Shown here: piece after piece, positions 29,011-40,708 of the stretch
How the letters are laid out: the number at the start of each line of letters is the position of its first letter
How positions within the stretch are numbered: position 1 is the stretch's first letter
Source of the DNA: Lenzites betulinus
Taxonomy: Eukaryota > Basidiomycota > Agaricomycetes > Polyporales > Polyporaceae
Direction: 5' to 3'
Length of the DNA: 64,000 nt
Assembly (NCBI GenBank): GCA_022264855.1
Contig: JABYQU010000022.1
Coordinates: 310,001-374,000, forward strand
Program-made: the position numbers and the translations under genes
The notes under the pieces: generated by a model
Database searches by the model: none
Told to the model about the DNA's origin: nothing
Seen by the model: the letters and a program-made list of their open reading frames with translations, nothing else

Positions 29011-29358
29011 TGCAGACTAGAGGGGATGACGACAGCGAGCACGCAGAGAACGTCGGCGATGGCGAAAGCAAACTTAGCGCAGGTCCCACAGCTATAACCG
29101 TTTCGATTCTTTTGCGCTTGTCTCTGCCGTCTCTGCCGTGGCTGGTGACTAACGTCATCACGTACGGATGATCTATACGCTACCCCCGTCTCCGATTTCC
29201 TCGGACTCTCCGAGTCTGCTTCCCACCATCATCCCCAAACATCCAGTAGTTGTAAGCTTACGGGTGCGATACAATGTAGGACACGTTACAGAAACCCGAA
29301 GAACGCCGTGAGGACCAAAATTGAATGCCCCGCAGTCTGTGTAACTATTTTCCCTCTC
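29011..29358. other. ABC transporter promoter side and reductase 3' flank
   Basis: No gene seen. It lies upstream of the minus-strand transporter and downstream of the minus-strand reductase, so it should hold the transporter promoter. Confidence 0.45.
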
Positions 29359-30548
29359 TCATGGCAGAAACCCTTTGGTTCTAAGATCCTGCAGAATGAA
29401 GTCGGCGGTTTCCTCTTTTCCACGATACTGCAATCCCAACACCTCGCGCGACTTGGTGGCATCGAACGTAACTTCGTACACAACATCGTCGTCTGTGCCG
29501 TCCTCAGGCTGCAGGTTGCCAGATAGTCGACGTGCTATCGACACTATAGTGCGACCTCTCAGTCGTGACGGGTAGTCAAGAGGAAGAAACCAACTCACCC
29601 CATTGGGACCAAAGGAAGGGTCCTGCCGTGGTGATAAACCGTTCACCTCCGACTTCGGGCTTGGTGAGCGCGAGGATATGCGCCTGCGCGAAATCTCGCA
29701 CGTCTATCCAGCTCCTGCGGGCATCGTCAGTGATACGACCCAAACCAGGTGACATCGACGTACGCTTTGCTCCACGTAGGTAGTTCCCCTTGCTCTTTGG
29801 CAATTAGGTTGTACCATGTCTTCATGGAGTCGTTGAAATCCTCTGGCGTCTTCGCCCCCAACACTGGTCCAAATACCCACGGAGGACACAGCGTCACCAG
29901 GTCCCATTCGACCGACCCTCTCGCCTTCCCCTCGTTGTAGAAGTCCCATGCGGCCTTCTCCGCGATCATCTTGCTGGCCCGATATTTGGCCGCCTGAGGC
30001 GCGGCGCCCCCCTTCTGCTTGACCTCCTCCACCTCGGGGGTATTCCAGTCCGCTTCGGTGAGCACACAAGGCGTCCCCTTCGACATGTTGAGTACGGCTG
30101 CGAGGGATGAGACGACGATGATGCGTTTCACAGTGGACCCGACGGTACTCGCGCTCCGAAGGATACTCGTCGTTCCGGAGACAGCTGGGATGATCAGCTC
30201 CTGCGGGTCGTCGGCATCCAGGCGAACCGGGGAAGCGGTATGGACGATCGCGTCAACTCCTTTGACCGCCTGGTCGAACACCCCATCCTACTCAGCGAGC
30301 ACTTGGTCAGTACACGGCACTGCAAGTCGTGACGGCGAAGCACACGCAGAGGTTATGTCGGCTACCACAACCACTTCGAACTTGTCGCCATAGCTCGCGA
30401 AGAGCTCCTTGGTAGCATCCCCCTTCCCAGCCTCACGGACGGTGCCTCTGACCGAGAATCCGTGCTCGAGCAGGGTCTTGATGATCTATCCTGCGATGAA
30501 TCCGTTTGCTCCCGTCACAAGTACCTTTCCAGAATCGATGGCCGGCAT
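29359..30548 (-). pseudogene. NAD(P)-dependent short-chain reductase (GRE2/dihydroflavonol-reductase type) with in-frame stop
   Basis: Extended SDR enzymes of this type reduce ketones and aldehydes with NADPH. The N-terminus MPAIDSGKVLVTGANGFIAG carries the Rossmann motif, but the next codon (30488-30486) is TAG where relatives have Trp or another large residue; the frame continues IIKTLLEHGFSVRGTVREAG. Later exons (30287-29764, 29714-29599, 29543-29359) are intact: HTASPVRLD, catalytic YRASK at the Tyr-x-x-x-Lys site, CPPWVFGPV, SWIDVRDFAQAHILAL, and a normal C-terminus. The first intron lacks a clean GT donor; a GC donor at about 30352 would work. This looks like a recently inactivated gene, or a single-base error or allele. 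Confidence 0.78.
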
Positions 30549-30811
30549 GATGAGGGCTTTACGACAAGGCTGGCTCTGCGCGTGAGTCCTTTGTAACAAA
30601 GCTTGTACTACTGGCGTTCGCGACCGCCCCCTTTATATGCCTCAGTACTAATAATACACTATGCCCACTCAGACGCATCGCGAACACTGAGCGGTTAGCA
30701 TATAAAGTATACTGCGCAACCTGTGCGGCCAGAAATCGCTTCCTGTGCCGGGCCGCTAGATATGCTACGACCGCGTGGCACTGCTAGGCAAGTCGTCGAG
30801 TTGCTATTGTT
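30549..30811. promoter_or_regulatory. promoter region of the reductase gene
   Basis: Upstream of the minus-strand reductase start. TATATGC on the minus-strand side at about 30634-30640 (plus: TTTATATGCC) is a possible TATA-like element. Nothing else recognised. Confidence 0.4.
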
Positions 30812-30965
30812 TTGTTCGTGTTGTATCATCGGTTTCTTACATTGTCACAACGATCATTATCCATGATACACTGGACACCCATCCCTTAGTCCATACCAGC
30901 ACAGATGGAGATCATACTGAAGTTCAGGTGTACAATAACACCGCCACTGTAAGCGAGAGTGGGCG
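30812..30965 (-). pseudogene. decayed duplicate of the last exon and 3' flank of the UCH gene
   Basis: Aligns in the same orientation with 31021-31190. Shared words include TTCGTGTTGTATCATC, CACCCATCCCTTA and ATCAT-CTGAAGTT-AGGT. On the minus strand it reads HLNFSMISICAGMD and a stop, against NLNFSMIALCGGPSVE and a stop in the real exon. The other exons are absent here, so it is a partial tandem duplication. Confidence 0.8.
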
Positions 30966-31113
30966 CGGAAGGAAGGTCGCACACTCTATCCCTGCTATGG
31001 CTGGTTGTGTGACATCCTTAGAGGTTCTGTTCGTGTTGTATCATCTGTATCTTCAACATTTTCACAAACACAAAACTCTCGTTATCTTCAAACATACACC
31101 CCACACCCATCCC

Positions 31114-32327
31114 TTACTCCACACTGGGACCGCCACAGAGGGCGATCATGCTGAAGTTTAGGTTCGCCGTGTAAGCGACATACGAGTTCCTCACGAACTT
31201 CGCCACGTCCTAGATGGCACAAACGCACATCAGCTCCGCCCACTCCCATACGGCACCCCGTAGTTCTCGCAACGACACACACCTTCAGGAATTCCGTGCT
31301 CTCGCCTCGGTCAATCGGGCCCACCCGACGGCCGTCGAGCTCAAGCAGCCGCATCCCGCCGGGCCCGACGGCCTGTCCCGTTTCGCGGGACGGCGGGTTG
31401 GGTGCGCGGACGAAGCAGGTGAAGTGGAGGTCTGTGTGGAGGTCTGTCGGGACGGACGTCTGGCCCCCGGACGCGGCGTCCTCGTGGATATCCGCGAAGA
31501 GCTGGGTCGATTCGAGGATCTTGGCGCGTTCCTCGGGGGTTTTGTCTGGGACGGATGGACGGCGGTCACTATATGGGAACGGAGAGACGTTCGAAAAGAG
31601 GAAGATTAGTCACCTTTGCAAACGTCGATGAATTTCTCGATGGGGCTTTCCGGGGCGAAGGTGACATCGGACTGTGATACAGTTCATTAGCGAGTGCTAT
31701 ACAATCTGAGGTGCCTTGAGAAGCCGTACGTTGACCAAGGCGTGCAGCAGCGCCATAGTACCACACGCGTTCGAGATCTATATAGCAAAGGGTCAATCGA
31801 GTCAGCAATGACGTTCATCGTGCAGTAACGTACAGTCTGCTTCATCCAGAACACCGTAGGGTCGATAGGGTGCTGTCCCTCCCTGGCGATCCGGAGGTCC
31901 TCCTCCCGCCGCTTCTGTTCATACGGGTTCGTGATAGGGAAGAGCAGGATGACAGCCTTGACCGGCTCTGTTACCATGCCCAGGAGCTGTAAAACATTCA
32001 CACCGCGAATGTCAGAAACTGATGGCCGTGCGGCGCGAAAGAGTAAAGGGACGCGCCTCATTATCCAGACCGTAGATGTCCTCAAAGTGAGCCTGGCTCG
32101 CCACTAGACCAGCTTTGACTGCCCACTAGAACGTTACGCAGGTGTAAGTGTCGCTCGGGATTCACGATGGGGAAAGGGACATGCCTTCGTCAGAACCTTA
32201 CAAGCGAGTTTGGTGTCAACCCCAGTCTTTAGGTAGTCATTTCGTGAAGCTCACTCACCTCCGGATTGCTCTCAAGAGGAATCCAGGGTCCACCGCCGGA
32301 CTTGCTGTCGCTCTGCGTTTCTGCCAT
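31114..32327 (-). CDS. YUH1: ubiquitin carboxyl-terminal hydrolase, peptidase family C12 (UCH-L3/YUH1 type)
   Basis: Thiol protease that removes small adducts from the C-terminus of ubiquitin (and often NEDD8/RUB1). Eight exons (32327-32259, 32196-32185, 32125-32057, 31986-31834, 31777-31730, 31671-31614, 31545-31283, 31209-31114) give 255 residues, close to the family norm. WIPLESNPEVLTKW opens the fold; ISNACGTMALLHALVN holds the catalytic Cys; DLHFTCFV holds the catalytic His; LLELDGRRVGPIDRG holds the Asp. Exon 2 is 12 nt and encodes VLTK. Introns 2 and 3 both start with GC (GCATGT, GCGCGT). Exon 7 was started at the second AG because only that restores DKTPEERAK in phase. Confidence 0.92.
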
Positions 32328-32638
32328 ACTTATTCTGTGCTATGAGGTTGTTGTGATGATACAGGCAGGGGTGTGACCTGTACGCGCAAGCCCGGACTCC
32401 AAGCCATGTCGATCACCGCGATCAGCCACACACGCGACTGCGGCATAAAGACAATCGACGTCATTGATCTACCCATGTGGCGAGTACTTGCAGGCCCATG
32501 CAGAGTATACTACGAACTCGCAGAGACAAGTCGTACATCTCTTGTGTGACTCTACTCGATACATGTGCATCTTCTGCAACTAATCATACAGTAATTTTCT
32601 TCTCGTGAGTCCTCCAATCTGACCATGGGGCTGCATTA
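32328..32638. other. intergenic between UCH and ZPR1 genes
   Basis: Both neighbours are on the minus strand, so this should hold the UCH promoter and the ZPR1 3' UTR. No other feature seen. Confidence 0.5.
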
Positions 32639-34382
32639 CTATGATGACTTCGCCTCAACCTCAGTTGTAGGTGCAGCCTCAATCTTCGCGCTCTCCTGCG
32701 CATCCGCCTCGTACCCCTCGACCTTCATATCATTCAGGCCGAGCTCCTCATTCTGATCAAAGGTCCGGTCGTACGACTCGATCGTCATGTTCGGGTCCGG
32801 GTCCGGCGCGTACAGGTTCTGCAGGTACGAGTTCGCGAGCGGGTCGTCGAGGATGAGCGTGAACGGGTGCTCCGCGTTCTTGACCGCCTTGAGCTTCTGG
32901 AGGAACTCGACGAACGAGTTATCCGTGGTGCGCGAGTCGCCCGCGAAGACCTTGTCGGACAGCTCCTCGTAGATCTGCTCGAGGATGCCCTCGAGCGTGG
33001 TGAAGCGGCCGCCGAGCGTGCCGGCTTGGAGGACGAGCTCGATCTCGGGGATGCTCATACCGCAGGTTTCGCTCTGTGGTGAATATGAGCATTGTGGGAT
33101 GATACACTGCATAGCGAGGTACAAACCTTGAGAATATCACGGCTGAGATCATCGCGGTCCTCGACCTTGAGCGTGATTCGCTTGCCCTGCTTCGAGATAG
33201 CGGAGCCAGACTTCACTTCATTGTCACGGTACCCACACTTGTCGCAGTTCGTCGACATGATCAGGACATCCTGTCGAGAGAGCGTAAGACAAGACATACT
33301 GAAAGAAGGAGAAGGGGGAAAGCATACCTTGAAGTATGGGATGTTGACCTTCGTGATCAGGGTGTTACACGGATGCCCACAACTCGAGCAGGTGCCAGGG
33401 AACGTGAAGATCTCGTCCTTCTCGATCGCGGCGGGCTCGCTTGGGATCCCGTCTACCTGCTTTGCGGACGTCGCAGCGGGGACTTCTGCTGGAACGTCTT
33501 CGGGCGCGATCAGCCCGAGCTCGACGTTCTGCTGCCGCGTGCGGTGGTATGTGCGCAGGTTCCACTTCGGATCTGCCATGCTGCCGACGAACTCGGCGAA
33601 CGAGTTCCCGGAGGGGTCGTTAAGGCGGAGCGTGAAGGGAACCATGGGCGCGTCGAGCTCCAACGCACGCTTGGGGGTCGTAAGCGGTCCGACAGCGTTG
33701 TCGTTCACGGGCTCTTCCTCGTCCACATCTCCGACGATGGCTTTACACCGGTCGAGGATTTTCTGGATCTTCTCGTACGCCTCCGGGCTTTCGACGCGGC
33801 GAAGAGGCTGGTCTGTGCTGAGGTCGATCATGATATCACGGATGAGGCCCTCGATGGTAGTTAGCTGACCACGGCCGGGAGGGATGGTGAGCTCGAACTC
33901 GGGGATGATGACGGTGCAGGTATTCGACTTGACGATCTGACGGTTTAGATCTTCTCGTGCAAGTACATGGATTGTGTACATTGCTCCCTCGGCTATGGAC
34001 TGAAATAAGCAGGCGGTACGACATGCACCGAAGGTGGTACTTACGTCGGATCTCGCCCGCAGACTGCACTTCATTGTTGTTGAACCCGCAGTGCTCGCAG
34101 CGGAAGGACATGACAATTATCTCGCGGAAATACGGAATCGACGTTAGGAGCAGTCTCGTAACTCCCTGCAAATATCCGTTCGTTAGCTATGAACGCGATA
34201 TCGCTGCTACGACATACCTGTTCGTGGCATCGCATGCACAAGGACTCGATCTCCTGTACAGGCCTCTCCTCGTCGAGTGTCACCTCGACGGTCTGCGCCT
34301 CTACGGGGAGTTCCTCCGTTCGTGCCGCAATGGAGCCGATGGCGGGGAACAGCTCTGCGTTTGTGACAGGATTTGACGACAT
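32639..34382 (-). CDS. ZPR1: zinc finger protein ZPR1
   Basis: Conserved eukaryotic protein that acts as a folding chaperone for translation factor eEF1A and moves between cytoplasm and nucleus. Five exons (34382-34218, 34165-34045, 33992-33328, 33270-33127, 33073-32639) give 509 residues. Two ZPR1 modules are visible, each a C4 zinc finger followed by a beta-rich domain: CMRCHEQ...[12 protein letters not shown] at about 50-85 and CSSCGHPC...[12 protein letters not shown] at about 300-335. Each is followed by the matching E-x-x-L-x-x-[17 protein letters not shown] loop. The C-terminus is acidic and low-complexity. The acceptor at 33993 was chosen to give [15 protein letters not shown]. Confidence 0.97.
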
Positions 34383-34690
34383 TATAAGCTAGTGTGTTCG
34401 GTGTTAGGTAACAGACAGAGATTGTTGGTGATGTTGAGGGAAAGGTAGTCGCGTAAGCCAACAATTGGGTTTTATATACGCTGCAGGATGAAGGACGTCG
34501 AGTCCTTGCGAGAGGCTTCGAGAGCCGGTGGCTGAAAACCAGAGACGTCGGCGATCTTCGATCGGCGCGATTACATCACGTGTCGCGTGTTCGAACCCCG
34601 CTCGGCGCGTTCTTCGCGGACGTCGACGCGCGCATCGTGTCTCTCGTTCTGCTGCTTGTGCCCTCCGTCTCTAAGTTCCTTACGACCGCC
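34383..34690. promoter_or_regulatory. shared divergent promoter, ZPR1 / nucleoporin
   Basis: 308 bp between divergent start codons. The frame 5' of the nucleoporin ATG is open further upstream, so its exact start is not certain. GGTTTTATATACGC near 34466 contains a TATA-like stretch. Confidence 0.5.
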
Positions 34691-36206
34691 ATGTTCCCCA
34701 ACAACGCGTACACGCCCGGTCAGAATAGCGCCAGTGGCCAGGAGCAGCGCCCGCCGTTCCAGCACTCACACTCCCACCCTGTCCAGTTCAATGGATCTCC
34801 TTTCTCCGTTGCTGGTATGTCCAACCAAGGAGCGGGTAGCCCCAACGTTCGTGGTGGACCACTCGGGATGAGCATGGGAACGTCTTTGGGTATGGGCTCT
34901 CCGCTGAGCGACAGCTTGGCACAGTCCAGAAGCCACTACCAACCTGGATATCTCATGGTCAGTTGTTGCCACACCGCCGTGTCACTATGATTGACGCGAC
35001 TTCTAATCGTCAGTCTGCCAACCAAAGTAGCGTAAGTTGAAAATACATCCGACGCGAAATCAAAAATTCAGCGCTGACGTTTGTACCCAGTCATCGCCTC
35101 CAAGCGGTGCGAGGCATGAGGACCCGCCGATGGTACAAACGAAAGCCAAGCTAAATCATACCTTCTCCGGAGGCGCCATCGCAGATTTTGGCATGGACTC
35201 CATGTTCGAAAGTTCAAGGTGTGTGCCGAAATGCGATAGCCTGCACTGGTGTTCACACTTTCTCTAGACAAAGACCGAGGCAGACATTAGCAGATGAAGA
35301 TGCACCCCCGACGGCATCTGTGAACGACATCGTTAATGAAATTCCCGAAGTCACTATGGGCCGCTTCCCTCAACGAGTATGCCTCTTTCGCCCTCGTAGT
35401 GAGCTGCGCGATACTAATATATTCAAGGCGTCTGCATTTGATCCATCTCAAAGTCGCGCCTCACTCTTTAGGTCCTCTCACCCTGCTACGCCAAAATCAG
35501 CTGCTCCACCACCGTCCAATGCCCAACCACTCTATGTAGTTGTCTTCGGCTACCCTCCAGACAAGTACAGCGTCACAGTCGAATACTTCCGATCACTGGG
35601 ACAAACAACCGAGCCAGAACAGACGGCCGAGATCGTGAATGCTTTCCGAATCGGATATCTCCATCCGGCCGAGGCTGTTCGCGCGGTGCGGAAGAACGGC
35701 GACATCGTTGGCGGGTCGTGGATGGTTGGCGCTAAGTGGGCGGTAAGTTAAATCTTAGAGACGTCCGGAACCCGGCGCTGACGAGCGGCCTCTAATAACC
35801 AATATAGGACCCTGCGCAAGCCGACGCACTTTTGGGCGCATCTCTGGCTAGAAGCACGGCTCAGTCGCCTGAGTTTTTCGGTGCCAGCCCGGAAACAGGT
35901 GCAACCTCACCCTCTGCATCCGTGTTTGGTGCCCCCTCGCCCACAGCGCGCATGAGTGTCGATGAGGTCGTGCCGCGTCATGCTACACCTATGCGAGTAG
36001 AACCGACCACGCCTACTGTGGGTACACCCATCAAGCTCGCCCCATCTACGTCGGCGTTCCGTCGTGGAGGCCCGGGCACGCCTAGCACCGCACCAAGACC
36101 CAACGCCATCCCGCAGAACATGTTCCCGGCGTCTGCATCTACGGCTCAGGCGTCTCCTTCGAAAGGTGTCATCGGCCAAGTTTCGGATCTCATTTTTGGA
36201 TGGTAG
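34691..36206 (+). CDS. nucleoporin Nup35/Nup53 (MPPN / RRM-Nup35 domain)
   Basis: Component of the inner ring of the nuclear pore complex. Six exons (34691-34957, 35014-35031, 35091-35218, 35268-35376, 35428-35742, 35808-36206) give 411 residues. The N-terminal part is Ser/Pro/Gly-rich and disordered. The atypical RRM dimerisation domain is at about residues 190-275: PLYVVVFGYPPDKYSVTVEY, then FRIGYLHPAEAVRAVRKNGD. A second disordered stretch ends in the classic amphipathic helix VIGQVSDLIFGW that binds the nuclear membrane. The second exon is just 18 nt. ATG 34691 is chosen as the first Met before MFPNNAYTPG; an in-frame upstream extension exists. Confidence 0.9.
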
Positions 36207-37051
36207 AGTTTGTATTGCATCTCCTTCTTCAGGCACGTCTCCATGGGTTCCGTGTACTTATGCTACCCGACAAACCTCACCTGTCGCTTTTGAATCAGGA
36301 GTGCGGCAACTGCCATACTTGCATCGTCTGAGATGCCACCTTGTCATCTACTATTAGATGTGACGGTTGCAAACTGCTGTGCAGAATAAGTAGTCGCGTT
36401 TCTGTAGCGGCGCACCGCCACTGACCGGGATACGTTTGAACACTACGTAAACGCTCATGAGAGGTTGGCTCAGGGCTGTGACTGCGACAACGCACCTGCT
36501 GCAGCCTTGCAGCTTCAGCTTCAGCATGCACGAAGGATGCAACTACGACCCCGTCAACTCCAACTGAAGTTGTTCTGTGCACTCGTAACCAACACGTACG
36601 CATACGCTGTGATCGAAGCTGTGGAGTTCGACGTCGATAGGACGCCATTGCAACCGGTCTCCCATGCGGCACCGCACCCGCCAACTTGAACGTCTCATAA
36701 ATTGAATCAGTGGAATTTGTGAGTACGTATACATCTGAGCTCGTGTCTAGGCGCAGCAACAAACTTAAGAATACACGCAGGAAACTTTGTAGCGCATCTA
36801 TGTGAGAGGATCAGATTCACATATCTGTCAGTTGAACATCCTCCGTCTCGAGACCGGACGGGAACGTCGTTGCCGCAGTGATGTCCACTATACCCGGCCG
36901 GCTGCACTGCTAAACTGCTTAAGACGGTTACAATGGAACAGCGGATCGAACAGTGACGCTTGCCCACTGTTGATTCCATCAAACCCATGATTTGGCGTCA
37001 ATCTACCCGTCAGCATCTCCTTAAAACTATAGGGCGGGGCAACGCGCGACG
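36207..37051. other. intergenic, no gene recognised
   Basis: 845 bp with several unrelated short frames on both strands. CTTGCAGCTTCAGCTTCAGC near 36506 is a small tandem repeat. Probably the nucleoporin 3' UTR and the promoter of the next gene. Confidence 0.5.
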
Positions 37052-39339
37052 ATGGATGGCTACCCGCCTCCACGCCCTCAGTCTCTACACCCATTACTCT
37101 CGCTGCGTGCTTTTCTCGAGCGGTCTGCTACCGTCTACACTTGCGACCGAGCCCTGACGGAGGTCAGGCGCGAACTACACGACGCGCACGGTCAGACTTT
37201 ATGCTTCCATTTGCACGGGTCTTTTTCATTACAGAAGTTCCCAACTATCAAGAAGGTTCATAAACGATACTTTACGACTCCCATCATCTCTAGCGTGTTG
37301 TATAGAGCACTATGCCAGGCCTTGCCCTCCTGTCACCCATTAATGAGTCGGAGGAGTTCAGCCCCTACCAGCGCTCATTCCGCCGAGGGCAGTACTCCGG
37401 CCAGAGGTCACCAAGTGAGTCTCCATCGCAGATGTACGTGTAACGCCCAGCTGACATGCGCGAGGGTTCTAGTCGCCAAGTCGCCTTTCCATCATGTGCG
37501 GGACACAATTCCTAACTCGCCCGGCTCAGCAGACGTGTCCGTGGACGACCTGTGGATATACGACTGTTACGTCTCCGAGGACGCGACCTCCCCCGGCGGA
37601 TACCCCTGCTCCCCCTCTACTACCCATAGCAGGTCTATCAGTCTCCCCTCGACCACCGCAGGCCTCTCGCCCACCGTGACCGTCCCGGTCGCCAGGGTAC
37701 CGAGCCCATCCATTATCAGAACTGCGCCGCCCCCGGCTTCTGCTGATACGCAGCTGCTTCTCGAGTACGATGATTCTCAAATGCCCTCCGCACGACTCGC
37801 GTACGACTACTCCCCCCTGATCACGACGACCCAGATCGCCGCCTCCGTCTTCAGCCCCGAGTCGCTGCCCGACTATCCCGAGTACTCGCCCCTCGAGCAG
37901 GAGGCCATGTCCATCTGGGAAGTCATCGACCAGCTCGCCGCCGCCGCGGACCAGCTCGCGGGGCTCGACGCGATGCTCACCGACGTGCGCGCCGCGGATC
38001 CCACGCCGAGCATGGACGAGGACGTCGTGTTCTGGTTCATCGAGGGCCTGAACCTGCTCATCGGCGACTGTACAGAGGTCTCGCGCGAGCTCATGCAGTT
38101 TAACGAGCTCGTGGAGAAGCTGCTCGGGCAGGATCAGGCGCTGCAGGTGCCTGAGGTGCCTACGATCAAGCACGCGTCGTTCTCGGAGCAGGAGATGAAG
38201 GAGGTTCTTGCCGCTGCTGCGGTCATTCCTACGAAAGACGTCCAGGAAGATCTTACCGCGCTCGAGGCCTCCACGCCCCCTCGCAACTCGAAAGGGGCGA
38301 GGAAACCGCGCGAGAGGCCGCCCTCTTTGACGCTATCTACCGACGATGCGGTGCTCATACAGGCCCTGAGACCACGATCGCGGTTCGAGAGCGTCGGTGC
38401 TGTGAATCGTTTCACGGATGGCGAGGCTGCGGAGAGGCACGAAGTGTTGAAGAAGCATAGGGCGTATGCGATATACGAGGAGGTAAGCATCGCGCTGTCC
38501 TTCGTGATTGTCATAGGTGCTGATCTCCTCTTGCTATTAGGAACCTTCGATCGATGAGGATAACTGGTCAACGAAGAGTATAGTGGACTATGATGCTATA
38601 GAACCGATGGCTGAGATCCCAATGCCGGTACGTGCTATCTTAGTTCCTTATTTCTTCACATCACTCACATCCATTCCAGGCGGAAAACTCTCCCGGCCTT
38701 GGTGTCGCTCGACCCCGACCCAGTTCAGGGCAAAGCATGATCCCACGACCGATGTCTTCGCCAGTAGTCTCGAGCGGCAGGACAATCGCTCGACGACCGC
38801 CATCGCTCGCCTTAACCGACAACGACTCAGAGAATCGATCCAGTCAGCACTCGTCGAGCTCAACCTCCTCTTCGCTCTTCTCCTCCCTCCCGCGTTCGTC
38901 CTTCACGGCCGAATCATCCCCCCGCTCGTCGCCCCGACAATCCGTCTTCGACGGCAAGCCCGAGAAACCCGCCTTCCCGAAGGCATCCGGGAACATCAAG
39001 AAGATGTTCTCCAACCTCTTCAAGAAACGGGAGAACACGCGCAACTCGATGCGCCCGTTCGCCAAGCGCACAGCAGGCTCCAGCGCCTCCGTCGACGCAA
39101 CGCTCTCCTCGCTCTCCCTCTCGGCCTCGCAGGTAACCCTCACACCCCTTGCGCTGGGCACGGAGCGGGACCCGTTCGCCGCGTCGCCGCCCCCTCCACT
39201 ACGCACGCCGCCGCCTCAGCCGTCACCGCATGCGCGCTCGGCATCGGAAGCGTCACCGCTGGACTCGTACTCGAGTATGTTCGCGCCTGTGAAGGCGGCC
39301 TCGCGGTATCCTCCAAAACCACTGTTCGGAGATCCCTGA
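37052..39339 (+). CDS. unknown, largely disordered protein
   Basis: Not recognised. Best model: exons 37052-37162, 37306-37414, 37473-38482, 38541-38627 and 38680-39339, 658 residues. The second exon is supported because only this frame gives YQRSFRRGQYSGQRSP and joins in phase to IAKSPFHHVRDT with a GTGAGT donor; a simple open frame through the region reads different residues. The first exon (MDGYPPPRPQSLHPLLSLRA) is less certain; translation could begin at 37312. An ordered helical stretch at about residues 220-320 (MSIWEVIDQLAAAADQLAGL, VVFWFIEGLNLLIGD) is flanked by Ser/Pro-rich regions. Another conserved-looking block is SIDEDNWSTKSIVDYDAIE. The C-terminal third is very Ser-rich. No membrane helix, signal peptide or catalytic motif. 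Confidence 0.65.
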
Positions 39340-39756
39340 AGACTATTGGTTGTCATATCTCCATTGCACTTATTCCCCGGATGTTGTATCGCATTCTTGC
39401 ACCCCATTAGTTATTAGTACTGCTGTCGCTCCCTCCATCGTTGTGCATGTTGTAATTCTACCACACGGATAATTTAACATACATGTTCTATCACCACCGT
39501 TCTTTAGTCAAACTAAAGCTGCTTGGGGGTCGTACAATTGAAGCCTGGCTTGAGTGAGGCGGACCCAGACACGCGAGCGTGAGGCAATTGGCGCCGGGAA
39601 CGGGACGGAAAGTTGGTGATCGGAAAAGTGAAGTACTTTGCCTCCGTCCTGCTCCGTCATATCCCTTCTCTCGAACCAATCCCCGTCCCCCCATTCCCCT
39701 CCCTTGCCTCCGCCCACCACCCCCAAACCCCCTGCTCATCGTTCAGCTCACTAGCT
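39340..39756. promoter_or_regulatory. promoter region of the cytochrome c heme lyase gene
   Basis: 417 bp upstream of the heme lyase ATG. The last 100 bp are CCCC/TTCC-rich pyrimidine tracts typical of basidiomycete 5' UTRs. No TATA box noted. Confidence 0.4.
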
Positions 39757-40708
39757 ATGGGTCAAGCAGCGTCCCAGTCAGTCTCTGCAGCGCCCTCCGC
39801 GCCCGCGTCATGTCCAATCGACCACTCCGCCACCAAACTCTCCGCCGCCCCATCCTCCGCCAGCCCCGCAAAATGTCCCATAGACCACACCAAAGCCGCC
39901 GCACCCGCCCCGCCGCCCGCACAGTGCCCCATCGCGCACGACGCGCCCGCGGCGGACGGCATCAACCCGCTGAACCAGATGCCGACGCTCTCGCAGGCCC
40001 CCGCGGCGCACCAGGCGAGCGAGCTCCCGACGGAGCGCGAGACGTCGACGATCCCGCGCGACGCGAGCTCGCGCTGGGAGTACCCGTCCCCGCAGCAGTT
40101 CTACAACGCGCTCGTGCGCAAGGGCTGGGAGACCCCCGAGGAGCACGTCGAGACCATGGTCCAGATCCACAACTTCCTCAACGAGGAGGCGTGGCAGGAG
40201 ATCCTCAAGTGGGAGAAGAAGGAGGACCCGTGAGTGCTTTGCGTGTGCTCGTCAGGCATGTCGGGTATGTTGTGTGCTGACATGTCGGTCCTGTCTCGAG
40301 TAGCAACGTAGAACCTCAGCTGGCGCGCTTCAAGGGCCGCCCCGGAGAGCTGTCGCCCAAAGCCCGCTTCTGGCTCTTTGCGGGCTGGCTGCTCCCCACA
40401 CGCTTCAAGTGAGTGCATTGCTTGTCATCCGGCGGTAGTTGATAGCTGACACACGCAACAGCAACGAGCCGCCGTTCGACAGACACGACTGGGTTGTCCG
40501 GAGACGCGACGGCGAGGAGGTGCGCTACGTGATCGACTACTACTCCGCACCCCCGGAGCCCGATGGGTCGCCCGTGTTCTCGCTCGACGTGCGCCCCGCA
40601 CTGGACAGCGTTGGGAGCATCAAGCAGCGGATACTCGCCGCATCCGAGGACGTCTGGGCCAACTTCCGCGAGGAGAGCAGGAGGAACAGCTCACAGGGCG
40701 CTCATTGA
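39757..40708 (+). CDS. CYC3: holocytochrome c synthase (cytochrome c heme lyase)
   Basis: Attaches heme covalently to the CXXCH motif of apocytochrome c in the mitochondrial intermembrane space. Exons 39757-40229, 40304-40408 and 40462-40708 give 274 residues. The N-terminal third is Ala/Pro/Ser-rich with three Cys-Pro heme-regulatory motifs (CPIDH, CPIDH, CPIAH). The conserved core follows: [20 protein letters not shown], then [34 protein letters not shown] and [20 protein letters not shown], each a hallmark of the family. The His in VQIHNFLNE is the expected heme ligand. Whether it serves cytochrome c alone or also cytochrome c1 is not shown. Confidence 0.96.
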
